Shown in pieces: positions 19,824 through 33,200 of a stretch of 64,000 nt of DNA (position 1 is the first letter of the stretch; every line of letters begins with the position of its first letter). The notes below the pieces were generated by a model that saw only the letters and a list, made by a program, of their open reading frames with translations, had not been told where the DNA came from and did not search any database. Made by a program: the position numbers and the translations under genes. Source of the stretch: Cymbomonas tetramitiformis (lineage: Eukaryota > Chlorophyta > Pyramimonadophyceae > Pyramimonadales > Pyramimonadaceae); the NCBI GenBank assembly GCA_001247695.2, contig LGRX02028734.1:1-64000 (forward strand), in the 5' to 3' direction.

Positions 19824-20697
19824 AGGAGATAAAGCCATACACAGAATTTCCAACGGATTTTGGAAAAAAGGGACGGAGCACTAAAATGAGAGGGATGTCA
19901 CAGCAATACTAAGATGTAGAACCAACAAAATACCGGGGGGACCATACAGACAAGCAGGTCAAAGGACAAAGACGGGCAAATGTAAATGCTGCAAAATGCC
20001 AGGACAAATAAACAAGGGAGGGTTTGTAAGCACAGCCCATGTGCTGGGAGAGTGCAAGGAGAGGGAAATGAGAAATATGATAATCAGCAGGTCGGACGAA
20101 ACCACCAAAATGATAGCCAGAGCGATGAGCAAAGGAAGAAAAGGAGGATGCATAATACGAACCCACGCGGAAAGAAAGGGAGTAGGAATGAATGTGGGCA
20201 GACCAATAGAGGACTTTGTACTTACAAGAGGACAGTGCAGGCTAGATGGCAGAAACAACCCGTCGGCGGCACAAGGAAAGGACACCATACCGCACTGCGT
20301 GGATATAGTGATGCTGGAAGGGACCGAGAAGGGGAACAAACAACCGAACTACTCCCACAAGAGAGCGCTTGCAGATACAGGGCACATACACCTGATAGAA
20401 GTGGCATACACAGAAGAGACAAGATGGGAGGAGTCACTCAAAACAAAGTATACGAAATATGCACCTCTGGTGAAGCTACTGGAACAATATGGACATAAAG
20501 CGACACTGCATGTGATGGTTTTCGGAAACACGGGAATGATATATGAACACGCGGAGAAGATACTGACCAAGCACCTGGGATTTGACAAGAGGGAAGCCCT
20601 CCACCTACTCAGAAGAATACACCACGACCTAGCGACTGGATACGCAGTGAGCTTGACCAAACTATACAGAAGTAAAGTGAATGAAAAACCGGACTAA
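19824..20697 (+). pseudogene. CCHC finger and restriction-like endonuclease, LINE copy 1
   Basis: The segment begins IHRISNGFWKK as in copy 2 (IHDISNGFWKT), hits an in-frame TAA near 19881, then continues with a CCHC-type finger (CKCCK ... AHVLGEC) at about 19976-20050. The restriction-like core follows: HCVDIVMLEG, then HLIEVAYTEETRWEESLKTK and KYAPLVKLL, matching the P/V-D ... E ... K pattern of RLE-type LINE endonucleases. It then ends with ATGYAVSLTKLYR and TAA at 20695-20697. RLE and APE in one element defines Dualen. Copy 2 has the complete version in one frame. Confidence 0.75.
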
Positions 20698-20786
20698 CAA
20701 GGAAAGAACAACAGTCACGGGGACTTGAAGCCCCACACCCTGCAAAGGGTGTCTCTTTTTCCTTTCCTTTTTCTTTTTCGAGAGAG
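20698..20786 (+). other. 3' UTR of LINE copy 1 with two hairpins and T-rich tail
   Basis: A short 3' UTR of about 85 bp. Hairpin 1: GGGG 20719-20722, 8-nt loop, CCCC 20731-20734. Hairpin 2: ACACCCT 20735-20741, tetraloop GCAA, AGGGTGT 20746-20752. Both recur in copy 2 with altered stems that still pair. A pyrimidine-rich tail follows to about 20780. In TPRT elements such 3' structures are bound by the RT; that role here is inference. Confidence 0.7.
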
Positions 20787-20787
20787 C

Positions 20788-21285
20788 CTAGCCTCTTGTG
20801 ACATGATCAATTACTCTTTGAGTTAGCATTCGATTCCTTGATGCACGTCTCATAAGATGCGCCTTTTGTGAGCCAACTTCCTTGATAAAACTCTTGCACC
20901 ACCAACGCATATATTCACCCTGATAAGACAGGGCAGATCTGAGGCAAATAAATCCAAAAGGTCCCATGCCTTCCTCGCTTCCAAAAACATCACTGAAGAC
21001 TTGGTGCCTTTGTGCTGTATCTTGCCACTTCTGCTCATACCTCCACATGGAGTCAAAGACCGCGTCTGCTGCGGCACATTCGTCTGGCGACATCTCCAGT
21101 ATCCAATCCATCAGATAAGGGAAATCACGGAACAACCGATTGTAGAATTGGGACACTGCCGTTGTGCTGTGAAGCTGAATCTGGTGCTCCTGGCCCATAC
21201 TTCCAGTCTGCAGACTTTGAAGATGTTGTCCGAGCTCATAAACCATGGTTAGCTTGTCCTCATTTGTCACATCCTTACTCCATGC
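20788..21285 (-). CDS. Last exon: C-terminal cytoplasmic tail
   Basis: 166 codons from AG at 21286-21287 to TAG at 20788-20790, phase 0. It joins the previous exon as MKLMALQ-AWSKDVTNEDKL. It is helical and charged, ending RVIDHVTRG. No domain is recognised. The stop codon is only about 8 bp from the T-rich 3' end of the convergent LINE copy 1, so any 3' UTR runs antisense through the LINE. The C-terminus might have been altered by that insertion. Confidence 0.75.
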   Translation of the reverse strand, partial: AWSKDVTNEDKLTMVYELGQHLQSLQTGSMGQEHQIQLHSTTAVSQFYNRLFRDFPYLMDWILEMSPDECAAADAVFDSMWRYEQKWQDTAQRHQVFSDVFGSEEGMGPFGFICLRSALSYQGEYMRWWCKSFIKEVGSQKAHLMRRASRNRMLTQRVIDHVTRG

Positions 21286-24200
21286 CTGCACAGCACATCC
21301 ACTTTTTTTTCTTAGCTTAACATATATATATGATATCCACACTACACACACACTGGATGGCGTGAGGCACTGTTCCAAAGTTTAGCGTACTGGAGGAAAT
21401 GCCCATTCGAGAACAGGCACCGGTTCCCCAGCAAATAAGCCAAGCAAGTCAACGTAGAGCCGTGAAGATCTTTTTTAGGTCCGCACTATATATTATGGAA
21501 AATCAAGCGATCATCGGGCGAATGCTTCAGCCAAGGTCGAGGCCAAGTCGAGAAAATGCCTGAGAGGAAATTATTAGAGAGTGCCGTTTACGGCGCACAC
21601 AAAAGTAGCGCTTCCCCATGACTTGTCCTGGGCGCCCCAATGATTCAGCCAGCGCGTGCTGGTGGCGTGCCCTTAGGTGGCGCATGAAGACATGCATCTT
21701 TGGCATGTATGCTGAAGGGGCAACGAAGGAAAATCTGCAAATAAACCAAGGTGTGACATCGAGTGTGGATACAACCAATCCAATCGTCAGGCGGGTACCA
21801 CATCCCACTGCCAACCTCCACATAGTGGCCATCCCCGTTCACAACGAGATCTAGGTACCTAACGAAAGGACCCCCCGCCTAAACATAGGTTCCCTCGCTT
21901 CTGCCCGTCCCATGATGAGAAATCGTCCCCCCAAATGGGAATATAATTGTAGGAATCATCCGCATGGCTCTCCAAGAGGCAGTGCCCGCCAAAATGGCAC
22001 CTAATGAACAGCCGCGCACCATCACGCACAAGCAAATTTGCATCCTCACATTCATATATGCACACACCGAATGGCATGAGATCAGCCGACAAAAGTCAGC
22101 CCACCATCATGTGTGGAGAAGCACAGGGTGGGGCCGTGACCAGATACCGTACCAGATACCGTCAACAAAGGAGGCGCTTCATGTCAGATATGCAATATAT
22201 CGTAATTGCAACACACCTGCAGCGCCATCAGCTTCATCCCTTTGAAGAGATTCTTGATTGCGTTTCTGCGCCCCTCATGGATTTCTTGCTCCAATAGGTC
22301 AGTCTGATTCAGTATGAAGGCACTATGTAAGGTGGCCTCGTTGGAGGCAAGTGCCATCACTTTCGAAGAGGGTTTTATTGATGATATTATGTCTGAGATC
22401 CTCGATGGAAGCTTTTTCATCAGTGAGCCATTAGTATCGCCCTCTGCTATTGTGGGCAGACTCATTTCCAAGAGAAGCTTGCTGATGCGATCAAGGATCT
22501 CCACAATTTTGGAAGCGCTGTCTTCTGGGCTGTTCATCAGCATGTGCACGATCCCAGCCGTCCCATCGTACAGCCCATGCAGCCGATGCACAATCTCCTT
22601 GCAGGTTACCTCGTTGTTAAAGTAAATTTGAAACAGGAACTGCTGATCTTGCAGGGAGAGCCCTTCCGGCATCTTTCTTTCCCATACAGGGCGCACTTCA
22701 GAAAGGGACAATGAGCCGTTCCCATCCTCGTCCAGGTACGGAAACAGCTTCCACAGCAGTCGAATGCCCCCTGCCATGAGATTGTCTATGTACTGCGCTA
22801 CGATGCACTGTATGAGAAACGTGCAGGCGACAGACTCCTGGATATGGCAGCCGGGAGTGTCTGTCAGTAGGACCCCTTCGTCTGCCTCACTTTTGAAGAT
22901 GCCAGACTGATGAAGAGGAACCACCGTGTTGACCGAGGCACGCTGAAGGGCGAGGGCCTGCTGGAAGATGCGACACGCGTTCTGGTCCTTGCATTCGTTT
23001 GCTATTGTATCCGGCAGCGGGCTCAAGATTGAGCTGAGCTGGTTAAAGTTGATCCAGACCTCGCCTGGATCTCCATACGCTTGGCTGTTACAATCAGAGC
23101 TGCTCGTGCCGTGGCACTTCAGTGCTTGTAGGTACATCACAAACCTCAAGTCATACATCTCAACTACCTCGTCGATCTTGGACACCAATCGCTGTTGCAC
23201 ATACACACAGTGTCTCCAACCCTCCCTCCTCTCAGCTTGTTCAGCCCTCCGGTGGAGTAGCCGGGGGCTCACGGCTTCAATTCACAGCAACACAAGGTCT
23301 CCTAGGAGCAAAACTTAGGATATATCTTTCCCCGGCTTTCCCCTGTGACATGGGCTCTCTGGAACTATATGGTGAATACAGTGCTTCCACGATAACGCTC
23401 GGTGACAGGTGACAGAAGCAAGCAAGATGACATGCTGCTTGCCTCCAATGCGGTGTCCCGACGCAGCTCAGTGAGGATCTCTTTGCAGCAGACGCTCAGT
23501 GCGAAGCAGGTCTGAGCGCCGATCATGACAAAGAACAGAATGGCCCAGATGTCCACGCCACCCACGATACTGAGATCGTGGTAGAACGCCACGCCTGAAA
23601 GCGCAGTATAGCTGAGGCTAATTAGCATGGTACCCTCCATAAGGTCCAGTTCCGTGCGGATGAACGGCCTTGCGAAGTAGTGCGCGGCGAGGTTCACCAA
23701 CAGGACAATGACTGCAAGTAATGATTGGAGAATGGGCTCCCTGCAACACGCCAGTCATATCTAATTTCAGCCTTGTGCACCGCATCCGATAGCGTTTTGA
23801 GAGGAGCAAGACGTTGGAAATGGAAGCTGATCGAGGGAGCTGTTACACTGCCAACAGAGTACTTACCGTAGCAAAAGAAGGAATTCGGAGCAGATGGACG
23901 TTCTTTAGAGCACACCGTTAAAAAAGGAGCAGCAGCCCTTTAAAGGACACACCTTGCAATGAGCACGAGGAGTGCAGCGCACAAGCTTCGACGGAGCAGC
24001 ATGACAAGCTCCCAGTAAATCCACTCCATCTCGAAGTTCACATACAGAAATCCATATCTCTGGCGGAATTCAGGTTGCTGGAGCAGATTTTTGCTAGATC
24101 CATAATGCAGTATCGTCACGAAAAGCACAGGGGTCCCAAATACGTACACAACGATCCCGATGGATGACGCCGCCAGCATCACCAGGTGACGATCCTTCCA

Positions 24201-27200
24201 ACACTCAATGTCGGGCGCGATCACCAGGTAGCTCAGATGACTCCCCATGGAGTCGCACATCCAGGGTTGGAAGCACTTGATGCACAGGCTGTGGTATACT
24301 ATCTCCTGCATTACATTCCGGTCTTCTTGCTCTCACCCGGCGAAGGTGGATCCCCCCCTTTGCAGGTCCCTGATTTTTGTGAAAAACTACGAGAGCTCCT
24401 CTGCAAAACTAATAATAGTAATGTGCTTACCAGAATTGACTTTGGGTTCTGATGAGAGTCAGATTGGGGTCAGATTGGCTGATCTGATCGGATTTCCAGT
24501 CAATTAGACGTGGTCAAAGCCGTGTCCAACAACCGGATTGCTCCAATATCACACATCCATGTCATCATCGGAAACCTTTGGTGTTTGATGAAAGGATCCC
24601 TTCCCGTGAATACCTCTATCTAGCTATACTTTCCTACACTGATGCTCCATCATCATGAGCTCCCAATATCAAATGCATCAGTACATGTCAGGTGGCAGCC
24701 AGAAGGCACTGAAGGGCAGGTGATCCGCTGACAAAAGCCAGGCAACCATCATCCCGATGGAGTGACAAGCATTCAGGAGCTATGCGGGGTCGTGGCAAGA
24801 TACTATTTTCTTCCACACATCCCACACACACCAAATGCAAAGCAGACCCGCCACAAACAGGAATCACAGCCGAAAATATGGTGTAGCTGGGAGCTCATCC
24901 AGCTTTGCACTGCAGGTCCGTCATGGAAATAGTCCACTCTGCTGCTCGAGCCCAAAACACACTGAGTGGCATGAGATCAGCGGACAAAAGCCCGTCCACC
25001 TTCATCCCAGTGGAGAAGCATTACACAAACAAGTCGGGGCCGTGACTGGATACCATCAAGTCAGACATATCCCTATCCCAGATACAAAGTATTATGTATG
25101 GATGAAACGATGTGGTGACCGATCATCGCAAAACAATTGCTGATTCCTCGGTAACGGAGTAAGCAAATCCTGCCGGCATGCCCCCCAGTAGCTCTTGTTC
25201 GATGGATGGGACTCGTCGGTCCATGAATACACACCCACCATATATATGTCTTGGACAAAACAAAACCAAACACACACACGCGCGTCCAAGTACCGAATGT
25301 ACCCTTTGGAGTGGAGGTGTACGGTGGGCTAGGGCCTGCAGTACATGGGTTTCTACAGAAGACTCAGCAGCGCTTTTGGGAGCGGCGTTACAGGGAGGAG
25401 AATGCAGATGAAGGAGAACAGGTCGATGCCGACGAAGATGAGAACGTGGACGGAAACGAAGAGGCAGCAAAGGCCGTGTAGTAGGGTGGAAGCAGAAGTG
25501 GATCCGATTGCTTTCTTCCGCACTCACGCGGAGGGTCGCAGGGCTGATCATCAGGCGGGCCGTGGGGCGGTGCCCTGCTGGAGGTGGATTGCGCTGGGCT
25601 GGCGGAGGACGTGTAGAACAAGGGAGCATTAACCCGGGTGGGAATCGTAGAGACGGCTCGAGGAGAGGGGGCAGATAGGTTGGCGCTGATGGACAAAGCG
25701 CGGGACGACGCAGTCGGTGGGACGGACTATGCCACAAAGGAGGACCTAATGGCGGGATGCGGGACTCAGAGGGGACGCTGCATGAGCAGTCTGGCCAGGC
25801 TTCCAGAGAGGTTGGTGAGGCTGGTAGGATGGCATCGAGGCTCTTGGAAAGCATGGAGGATGTACGGCAGGAGGCGGAGCATCTTCGAATTGCGGGGTGT
25901 CAGGGAGAGGGCGCCACAGAGGGTCTTTCAGGAGGAGCGCAGACGGGCCTAAGCAGGCTCAACCGAGCGGCATCCATTATCCAGAACATTCTGACAGAAT
26001 GGGATGACCTATCATCGCCGGGCCTAGAGGTTGGGGTCAGGAACTTACAGCTGCACTCAGACAGATGGAATCTACCTGACCCAGGGGACGTTTTGTGCCT
26101 CACTCGCATGGGCCGCAGGAGGAGAGTTCACTCAAGAGCATCATAGAGGCAAGGAAGGGACGCCAGGGGAGAGACTGATGGGCGGGGAATCAGTGATTGC
26201 TGGAAGAAAGGAGGAGAAAAGACACACACGCACGCCAAAAGTGGGGTAGCTGGTAGCTTGGCAACTTTCCACTGCAGGTCCATTATCGATTTCTCCATGT
26301 TGGTGCTCGAGCCCAGGCAAGTTAAAGATTTCAAACCAAACAGGGGAAGCCACACCGCAGTGCATGCTCCACCATGGTCTCCCCGACTTGCCGTGGGCAC
26401 CCCAGAAAGAATGCCAGCTGTTGCTGGCAAGGACATTTGACAAAAATTGGGTACGGACTTGATCTCTCTGGGGAAGGGTTTAGGAACAGACAGTTGCTCG
26501 GGTTCCAGATACAGAGAGGGGCATGCACTGGACTCAGGTTGGGTGCCCGTCATCTAACGGCATGCACTCAGCCTTTGAAGCAGCGCAGGGTGGTCAGAAT
26601 GAGAGAGAGAGAGTCGGAGCACACAGGAACACCGATAGCCATGAGGTCTCTTACCACTATCTCAGCGGATTTGAGAAGGAATTCAGGAGCAGGGCGGGGC
26701 GGTGAGTGCCCAACAGACGGAGCTACGCTACACAGGATGGGTCCTGCTGAACAGAACCCATCACACGTGAGTGCCCCCTATCGGTCGGGCACTCACGTAT
26801 GATGTGTTCTAACAGAGGCTCATGACCGAGGGCCAGTTTATTGGGCCGTTCTTCGCCAGTCTATCATCGCCGGGCCTAGAAAGTGGGGTCTGGACTCAGG
26901 AACACAATGGGGCCTCGCCAGAGCAAGCTATGGCCTTGGCGGAGGGAGGAGTGGCCACTTTGATGGAGGCGAACAGGCAGGTAGCCGGTCTCCTCGAGGG
27001 GGCGGGAGGCATGGTGGGATCTCGTGCCGAAGGGGAGGGAGATGCGGGGGAGAGGCTCACTCACGGATGGAGTTGACACAGGCCAGGCCCTTCAGAGCCC
27101 GGGGGCTCATCCCAGCAGCGGTGACCACTTGCAACAGGTTGCACAGCAGCATACGGCATCCCATCAGCATCCCCGCCCATAAGGCGAGGTTGCTGGCCGT

Positions 27201-30200
27201 GCCGGAACTAACAGTGAGCAGCTGATTGGAAGGTGACGACTGGTTGGTGAACTGTTGGCCACTGGGAGGGATTGGGGCGCACAGCCAGCTGTGGGGATGG
27301 GACCCCAAGCAGGAAGATTGCAGCGTGGCAGTCACAACTCGAATGTGGAGCGCATCGCTCAAGTTCGTAGGAACCTTGCGAGGCGATCAGTCGTGCAGGG
27401 GATTCTGTCTCATAGCATTGATGCTGGGGGTAGAGGGCGGCAAGCGCAAGTTGGCGGCGGGTGCGCAAGTTGAAAGGTGGGTCGGCTTCAGAGACGTAAT
27501 TTATTAAGCGTACTCTGCTGGCATGCCCCTTAGAGCCTCACGGTCAATGGATGGGACCCGTTGGTCATGTCATGAATGCAGTCACACCACACAGCATGGA
27601 CACCCCCTGTCAAAACATGGAAAACATGCGGGCACCTAAGTGCTCCCCACAAAAATCAAGGAAAGACACAGAAGGTGGACTTCACCACCCTCTGCCTCTC
27701 CTTGCAGCAAAGGCAGACGAATCCACCAAGCTCTCCAAGAGGCAGTGCCCGCCAGAATGGACAACCGCCACTCAAAACCCACTTCCATCCCACGGCCGTA
27801 CCCGTTCACAGCGATGCGCCAGTACTCCATATCAGGGTCAAAGAACACTTATCCCCCAGCATGTGTAATAACCATGAGCACTTTACACACAGAGGGAGCA
27901 AGCGTCAGACAAATCCAAGACACTCCCAAGTAGCGATGGGAAGGGAAGGGGTGATCTTCTGAGGGAAGCGTGCGATGGGTGCCCATCAGGCATTGTGCAA
28001 GTGAGATTTTCTGAGTGGGGGTGTGGCCATAGTCAGTCTGCGGATGAAGAGAGCTCGGCTCAGGAGCAGGAGCACAGGAAGTCTCTACCAAGGGCTAATC
28101 CCCTTTTTTGAAGTGGGCGCTGAAGCCCCAGCGTGGATAAATTGCGCATACACCAGGATTTCTCTGGTGACTTGGCAGATAGAATATCAATCATTTGGAA
28201 GGCGGCACACAGGTGCACACTTACACGCACCTGGAACGACAACACGGTCGCGAGCATGGAGTTGTAGGACGAGATAAGCATGGCTTTCTTCTCGAAGTCA
28301 TCGACGGTCAGTATGAATGTGACCCACCAGTGCCGAACGCCGTATTTGGCCAAACTGATCACCAGAATGCACACTGGAAGCGAGAGCTGCAGATAAAAAG
28401 ACCACTCATACGTGTACTGTCTTATCACGCACTGTGGGCTGATGAAGTCCACGTCGAAGTTAACGATGCTCACGCCGGTGATCCAAGTCTCCATTGACGC
28501 AGGCCACCCCATGCTGAAGCCCTGGAGCATAGATCCAATCTGGAAGAACAGCAGCAGTAGGTTGAGTGAGGCGTACGTCCCGGCCATGTACACGCCAAGG
28601 AGGACCCACGCAGTCACCACCAGCACAACCGCGCCAAGAGTAAAGAGCTCTTTGTTCTCCGGGCACTTGAAGCAATCTCCCCCGAGATCATAGTACCCAG
28701 TGCTGCACCGCTTGCATAGCCGCCCGGTGTAACCTTCAGCGCAGTGGCCGCTCGTGTAAGGCTCTGTGCGCAACTTGGCGTCAGCGGACCGCGTCGAGTC
28801 TCCAAGCTGCGTTGTGAGGAGAACTTCCTCCTCTACATATATTGCCAGGGCTCCGCGGCAGGACTCCTGAGGCCCCCCGCCACGATCAGGTAACAGCAGT
28901 GCGGTCGCGATGTACTATGGGTGCGGGCGTACACAATACACTGGCAGGACTGCATAGCCCTGAACTCATGCGACCTACTGCAGGCTTGTTGCAGAAACGA
29001 GGAAGCATCCGTCCCATTCGAGCGATTCGTGGGAGTTCAGGGAGCCCCAAGCTTGCGAGAAAGCGCTAGAGAAGTCCGCATCATGATCAATCCTCGCCAC
29101 AGTGGACTCTCACACTCATTGATTTTTTTTCTGAATTTCAATGTCATGGTATAATTTGTTATACCAGAGCTATAATATTACATACGGACACGTGTTTTAT
29201 GGTGCTTCCGTAGAGTATTTCATATATAAATCGATACTTTGCTCGATGAGACAAATCTAGACTCCTGGATCTACTGAGCAAAGTCAACGCATGTGACGTC
29301 TGTCACTGTGACTCGAATACTTCGCCCCCTAAAATAATTCCCCTCTGCGTTCCCCTCCTCTTCCCAGCACCTCCTCCACACGTTGTCATGACTGATTAAA
29401 ATTTTCAAGTTCCCGAAGTTCTCCGATGTCACATGCACTCCCTCTCCTTTCCCTTCCTAGCCGACTTCTTTTCCCTGGTATCTCCTGTTTTATCTCTCGC
29501 CCACCCCCCTTTCATCTCCTTTCCTTGGTATCCTGTTAGTCGGACTCTTGGATTCTCTCATCCCTTGGGGGGTTGTGCCTCGCCTTCGTTTGCCCCTTAC
29601 TCCCTTCCCCCTCCTCTAGTGCTTATGTCCTGGGCGTCGTAGTCGGACCCCCCCCTCCCCCGGTCACCTCCAATCCCTGCCTTTGCCTGATTTCCTGATT
29701 TCCCTCCGATTTTTTCTGTGATTTTTTGAGATTTCTCTGTTTATTCTAGGACGAGTTTTTTATGATTTCCCTCCCGTGCATGTCGATCGCTCTGCCGCCC
29801 ACGACTCCTATACCCTTCGCCCGATCGCTCCGTTCCCCTCGATTCACTCTCCCTTCCCGCCCTTGACCCGGGCCTTGACTTCCACGCCCACGGCCACAGA
29901 TTTTTATATTTATCTTCGGATTCCTCCCTGCATCCTCCCGTGCTTCTCTGCCCGGACTCGCCTACGTTGATTTTTTGGTTTTCATTCTCTTGCTCCTCTC
30001 GTGCCCGTGTTGTGCTCCAGTCCGCTGCGTTTGCGTCGCGACCTCTCTGCTCACCGCGTGTCCTGCCCGAGTTCACGGTTGCCAATACGTTGCCTGTTTC
30101 CAATACGCTTCTCCCTTTCCCTGCTCTCTCGCACGGTTCAGCACTGCATCAGCACTAGGACAGCATAAACAGCATTCCGAGCATAGCTATGCCTCACACT

Positions 30201-33200
30201 GAAGCTCCCCAGACACGACGCCGAATCCTCGCTAGACAAAGTATGACCAAGCAGGGAGAATAAGGGAAGTATGACAAGTCAGGCAGGGAGAAAGGGCGAG
30301 AGAGCATGACTAGCCAGGCAGGGAGAATAAAGCTTAGGAAGGAAGGTGCATGCCGCCCGGGCCCAGTGGCACTATGGGCTGTGACCTTCACGGGGGAGGT
30401 GCAGGGGGAACAGGGGGAAGGGTATTCAGATGGGCGTATTCAATTTACAGTGGCAATCGTAATCGTCGCTTGGAATCAGCTATAATTATCCATCGTGATC
30501 GCCATATCTAAAAAGTGGAGTAGCTTGTTTACGTACCTCAGTGAACAACATTTATATATAAGAATATTTTGCCGCGGCGACTCAAACTATGATTAATTCT
30601 ATCCGTACAAATAGAAGTTTCAGTTCAAAAATTGAACCTCAGAAGCACTCCGAAACTCGGAAATTTGACAACCGTGAGAGCTGACCATTGCAAGCATTGA
30701 ATTAAGACACGCTTGCCTCGGGGTAACACGCGCTTTATAAGTTTCTGGGTTACTTGCGTAGCATGCAACCCATCTTGCGATTAGCTTGGGCCAATGCCAT
30801 CAAACATAATCCGTGGCTTTACGACTATTGGCATGCATTGTGGCAGCGCACGGGTGCAGGTGGACCCGCACCGGTCTGGGGCACTTAATCATGTTCATCT
30901 CGCCCCCCGTCTCCTCTGACCGGGCATATCCATTCAGCGGATACGGCACCGGCACAGTCCCACTGATGCAACGCTCACAATACTGATCATACTCACGATC
31001 TTCAATCAGATGCAGCCTGTCAAGGCCTGCCTCGAGGGAGGTGGGCTCGATGCAGGTGCAGCACACGGCCCCCGAGGGGCAGATGACTGCAGGTTCGCCT
31101 ACAGCGCCATAATAGCCAGGCTTGGCTATGCAGTTCTCCCTCTTGTTTGGAACAAAGTCTTCTAGCTCACCTCCGATCCAGTTGGCATCCTGCGCCACAT
31201 CAGCACCAGAGAGAACACATGCATGATTTAGGGTTTTTATCAGGCACCATACATAAGGGTATCTTGTCGAGGGACATTTGGAATAAAGGCAAAAGGGATG
31301 AAGCATGCGGGCCAGAAGCTGTTTCAAGACGCTTGCATGTTCTGCGGATGGTGCACACCAGTATTTCCACGGTGGAGTGTGCGAGACAATGGGAGCACCT
31401 GAAAGTTCATGGTGTTGGCAGGGCACGCGTAGCACTCCACCATGCCCGTTGTATTGGCATACGTCCCAGTGCGGCATGTTTTGCACTGAATGGAACCCTT
31501 GTGATCTGCAAATGTACCCTCCGGGCAAGGCCTGCAGGCCGTGCTGCCCACCTCGTCCTGCGCAGCATGGCAGCTGTCGACACCGTTAACTTCGAGACAA
31601 AAAATGAGCTCTGACACCAGCAGGATTGCGAGAAAGAAAACAAGCTCAAACACCAGCAGCATTACGAGGAGTCTGTTGTAGCTGTCCACAGCTTGTTGCT
31701 GTTCCCATTCGGTGTGGCAAAAGTCTCTCTCTCAAAAAAAAAGCACATAGTTCATGGTAGATACCCACGAGCACATAGGTCATGGCGGAAACCCACCAAG
31801 CACATAGTTCATGGCCGAAACCCACCAAGCACATAGTTCATGGCCGAAACCCACAAAGCACATAGGTCATGGCCGAAACCCACCAAGCACATAGGCCATG
31901 GCCGAAACCCACAAAGCACATAGGGTACGTGGAAATGATGCACGACCGAGTCAAAGACAAACAGAAATGAGGCGCTGATCGTAGGAGGGGACCTCAATGC
32001 AACAACGCAACACAAAGGGCAAGCCAGAGACAGGGACTGGAAAGAGCTGAAGGAACGAACCGGAATGGTGGACATAGGAGGTGAAAGGGAAACCACACTC
32101 AAATGGCATAACAGTAGGAACATAGACAGATTACTCACGAAGGCGCACCATAAGGACATATGCAAGGGGCATGTGGGACAGGAGTTCACGGAACACCTGA
32201 GTGACCACAAGATGATTCGTGCCACAAGTATGAACCTTGGGAGGTGGGGGACACACAAACCACACATGCAGTCGATTGAAAGAGAAGGGAACACAAGATT
32301 AAAGCTACCTCTGAGCATGGAACAAACGGAAAACCTGAAGGGACACTTGAACAGAAGCTACACACCAGAACAGGAGAGGAAAATGGAAACGCTGCTGCAG
32401 AGGGTGCACAGCTGGAGAGAGGCGGGCAATAAACGAGGCAGGGGAGTGGGTAGTGAAGGTGCTCAGAGATGCAAAGCATGGCAGTAGCCTCGAAGGACCT
32501 GCCCACAACGGAACATACCTGGACTGAGAAAAAACCATTTTACCTACCGAAGGGAATAAGAAAGGAAAGAGATAACCATATAAAAATGGCGGAGTCACAC
32601 AGGAAAGCAATGAAGGACAACAGGCAGAAAACAAAGAGGATGAACGCAGAAACTTGGGAGTGGATAGAAGAGCAAAAAGCGGGAAGGAAAAAGGAGATGG
32701 GCCATGCCAGGGAATACCTGCAACGCCACCGACAGGAGATGAAAGAAAGAAAAGACCAAAGAGTCAGGGAAACATATTGGGGGAACATAAAGAAATACCA
32801 CAAACTAATATATAAAACGGAAATGGAGAATGGCAATGCCTCCACGAACATAGTACAGGCGGGTAGAGGATATGCATGGGGAGCTACAAACCGATGGGGA
32901 GAAGGTAACCCAGGCAATGGCGGACCACATGGCGTGGTCACAACCATACCACATGAGCGAGAAAGACGGAAGCCTTGAGATGATGCCACCCTGGCTGGAT
33001 GACAAACAACCGGAGTACATACGGGAAGACACACTAGAACGGCCGCGTAGGACTGCGGAGCAGATGGGGATGGACATAGACAGACCACTATATGACAGTG
33101 AAACACATGAAAAATAACAAGGCGGCGGGACCAATGGGTGTACAAAACGAAATACTCAAAAACATGCCAGACAGGTTCCATGGCCAGTTATGCAGACTAA

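Larger units (their letters stand above)
8280..20786 (+). mobile_element. Dualen/RandI-like non-LTR retrotransposon, copy 1 (defective)
   Basis: Modules in order: ORF1-like, Ulp1-type protease, APE endonuclease, RT (core deleted), chromodomain-like, PCIF1-like, RNase H, CCHC plus restriction-like endonuclease, and 3' UTR hairpins. APE and RLE together with RNase H and a cysteine protease is the published hallmark of Dualen from Chlamydomonas. Copy 2 (31.9-41.6 kb) has the same order from the APE onward. The element is dead: an in-frame TGA at 10380, frameshifts in the APE, loss of the RT palm, a TAG at 15187, a 1.7-kb transposon insertion, and a TAA in the RLE region. Its T-rich 3' end lies about 8 bp from the stop codon of the convergent host gene. 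Confidence 0.8.

Noticed and set aside
25123..25854. 243-codon Pro/Arg-rich frame on the minus strand
   Set aside because: Low-complexity composition in repeat-rich intron DNA; no acceptor or donor with fitting phase for the host gene and no known motif.
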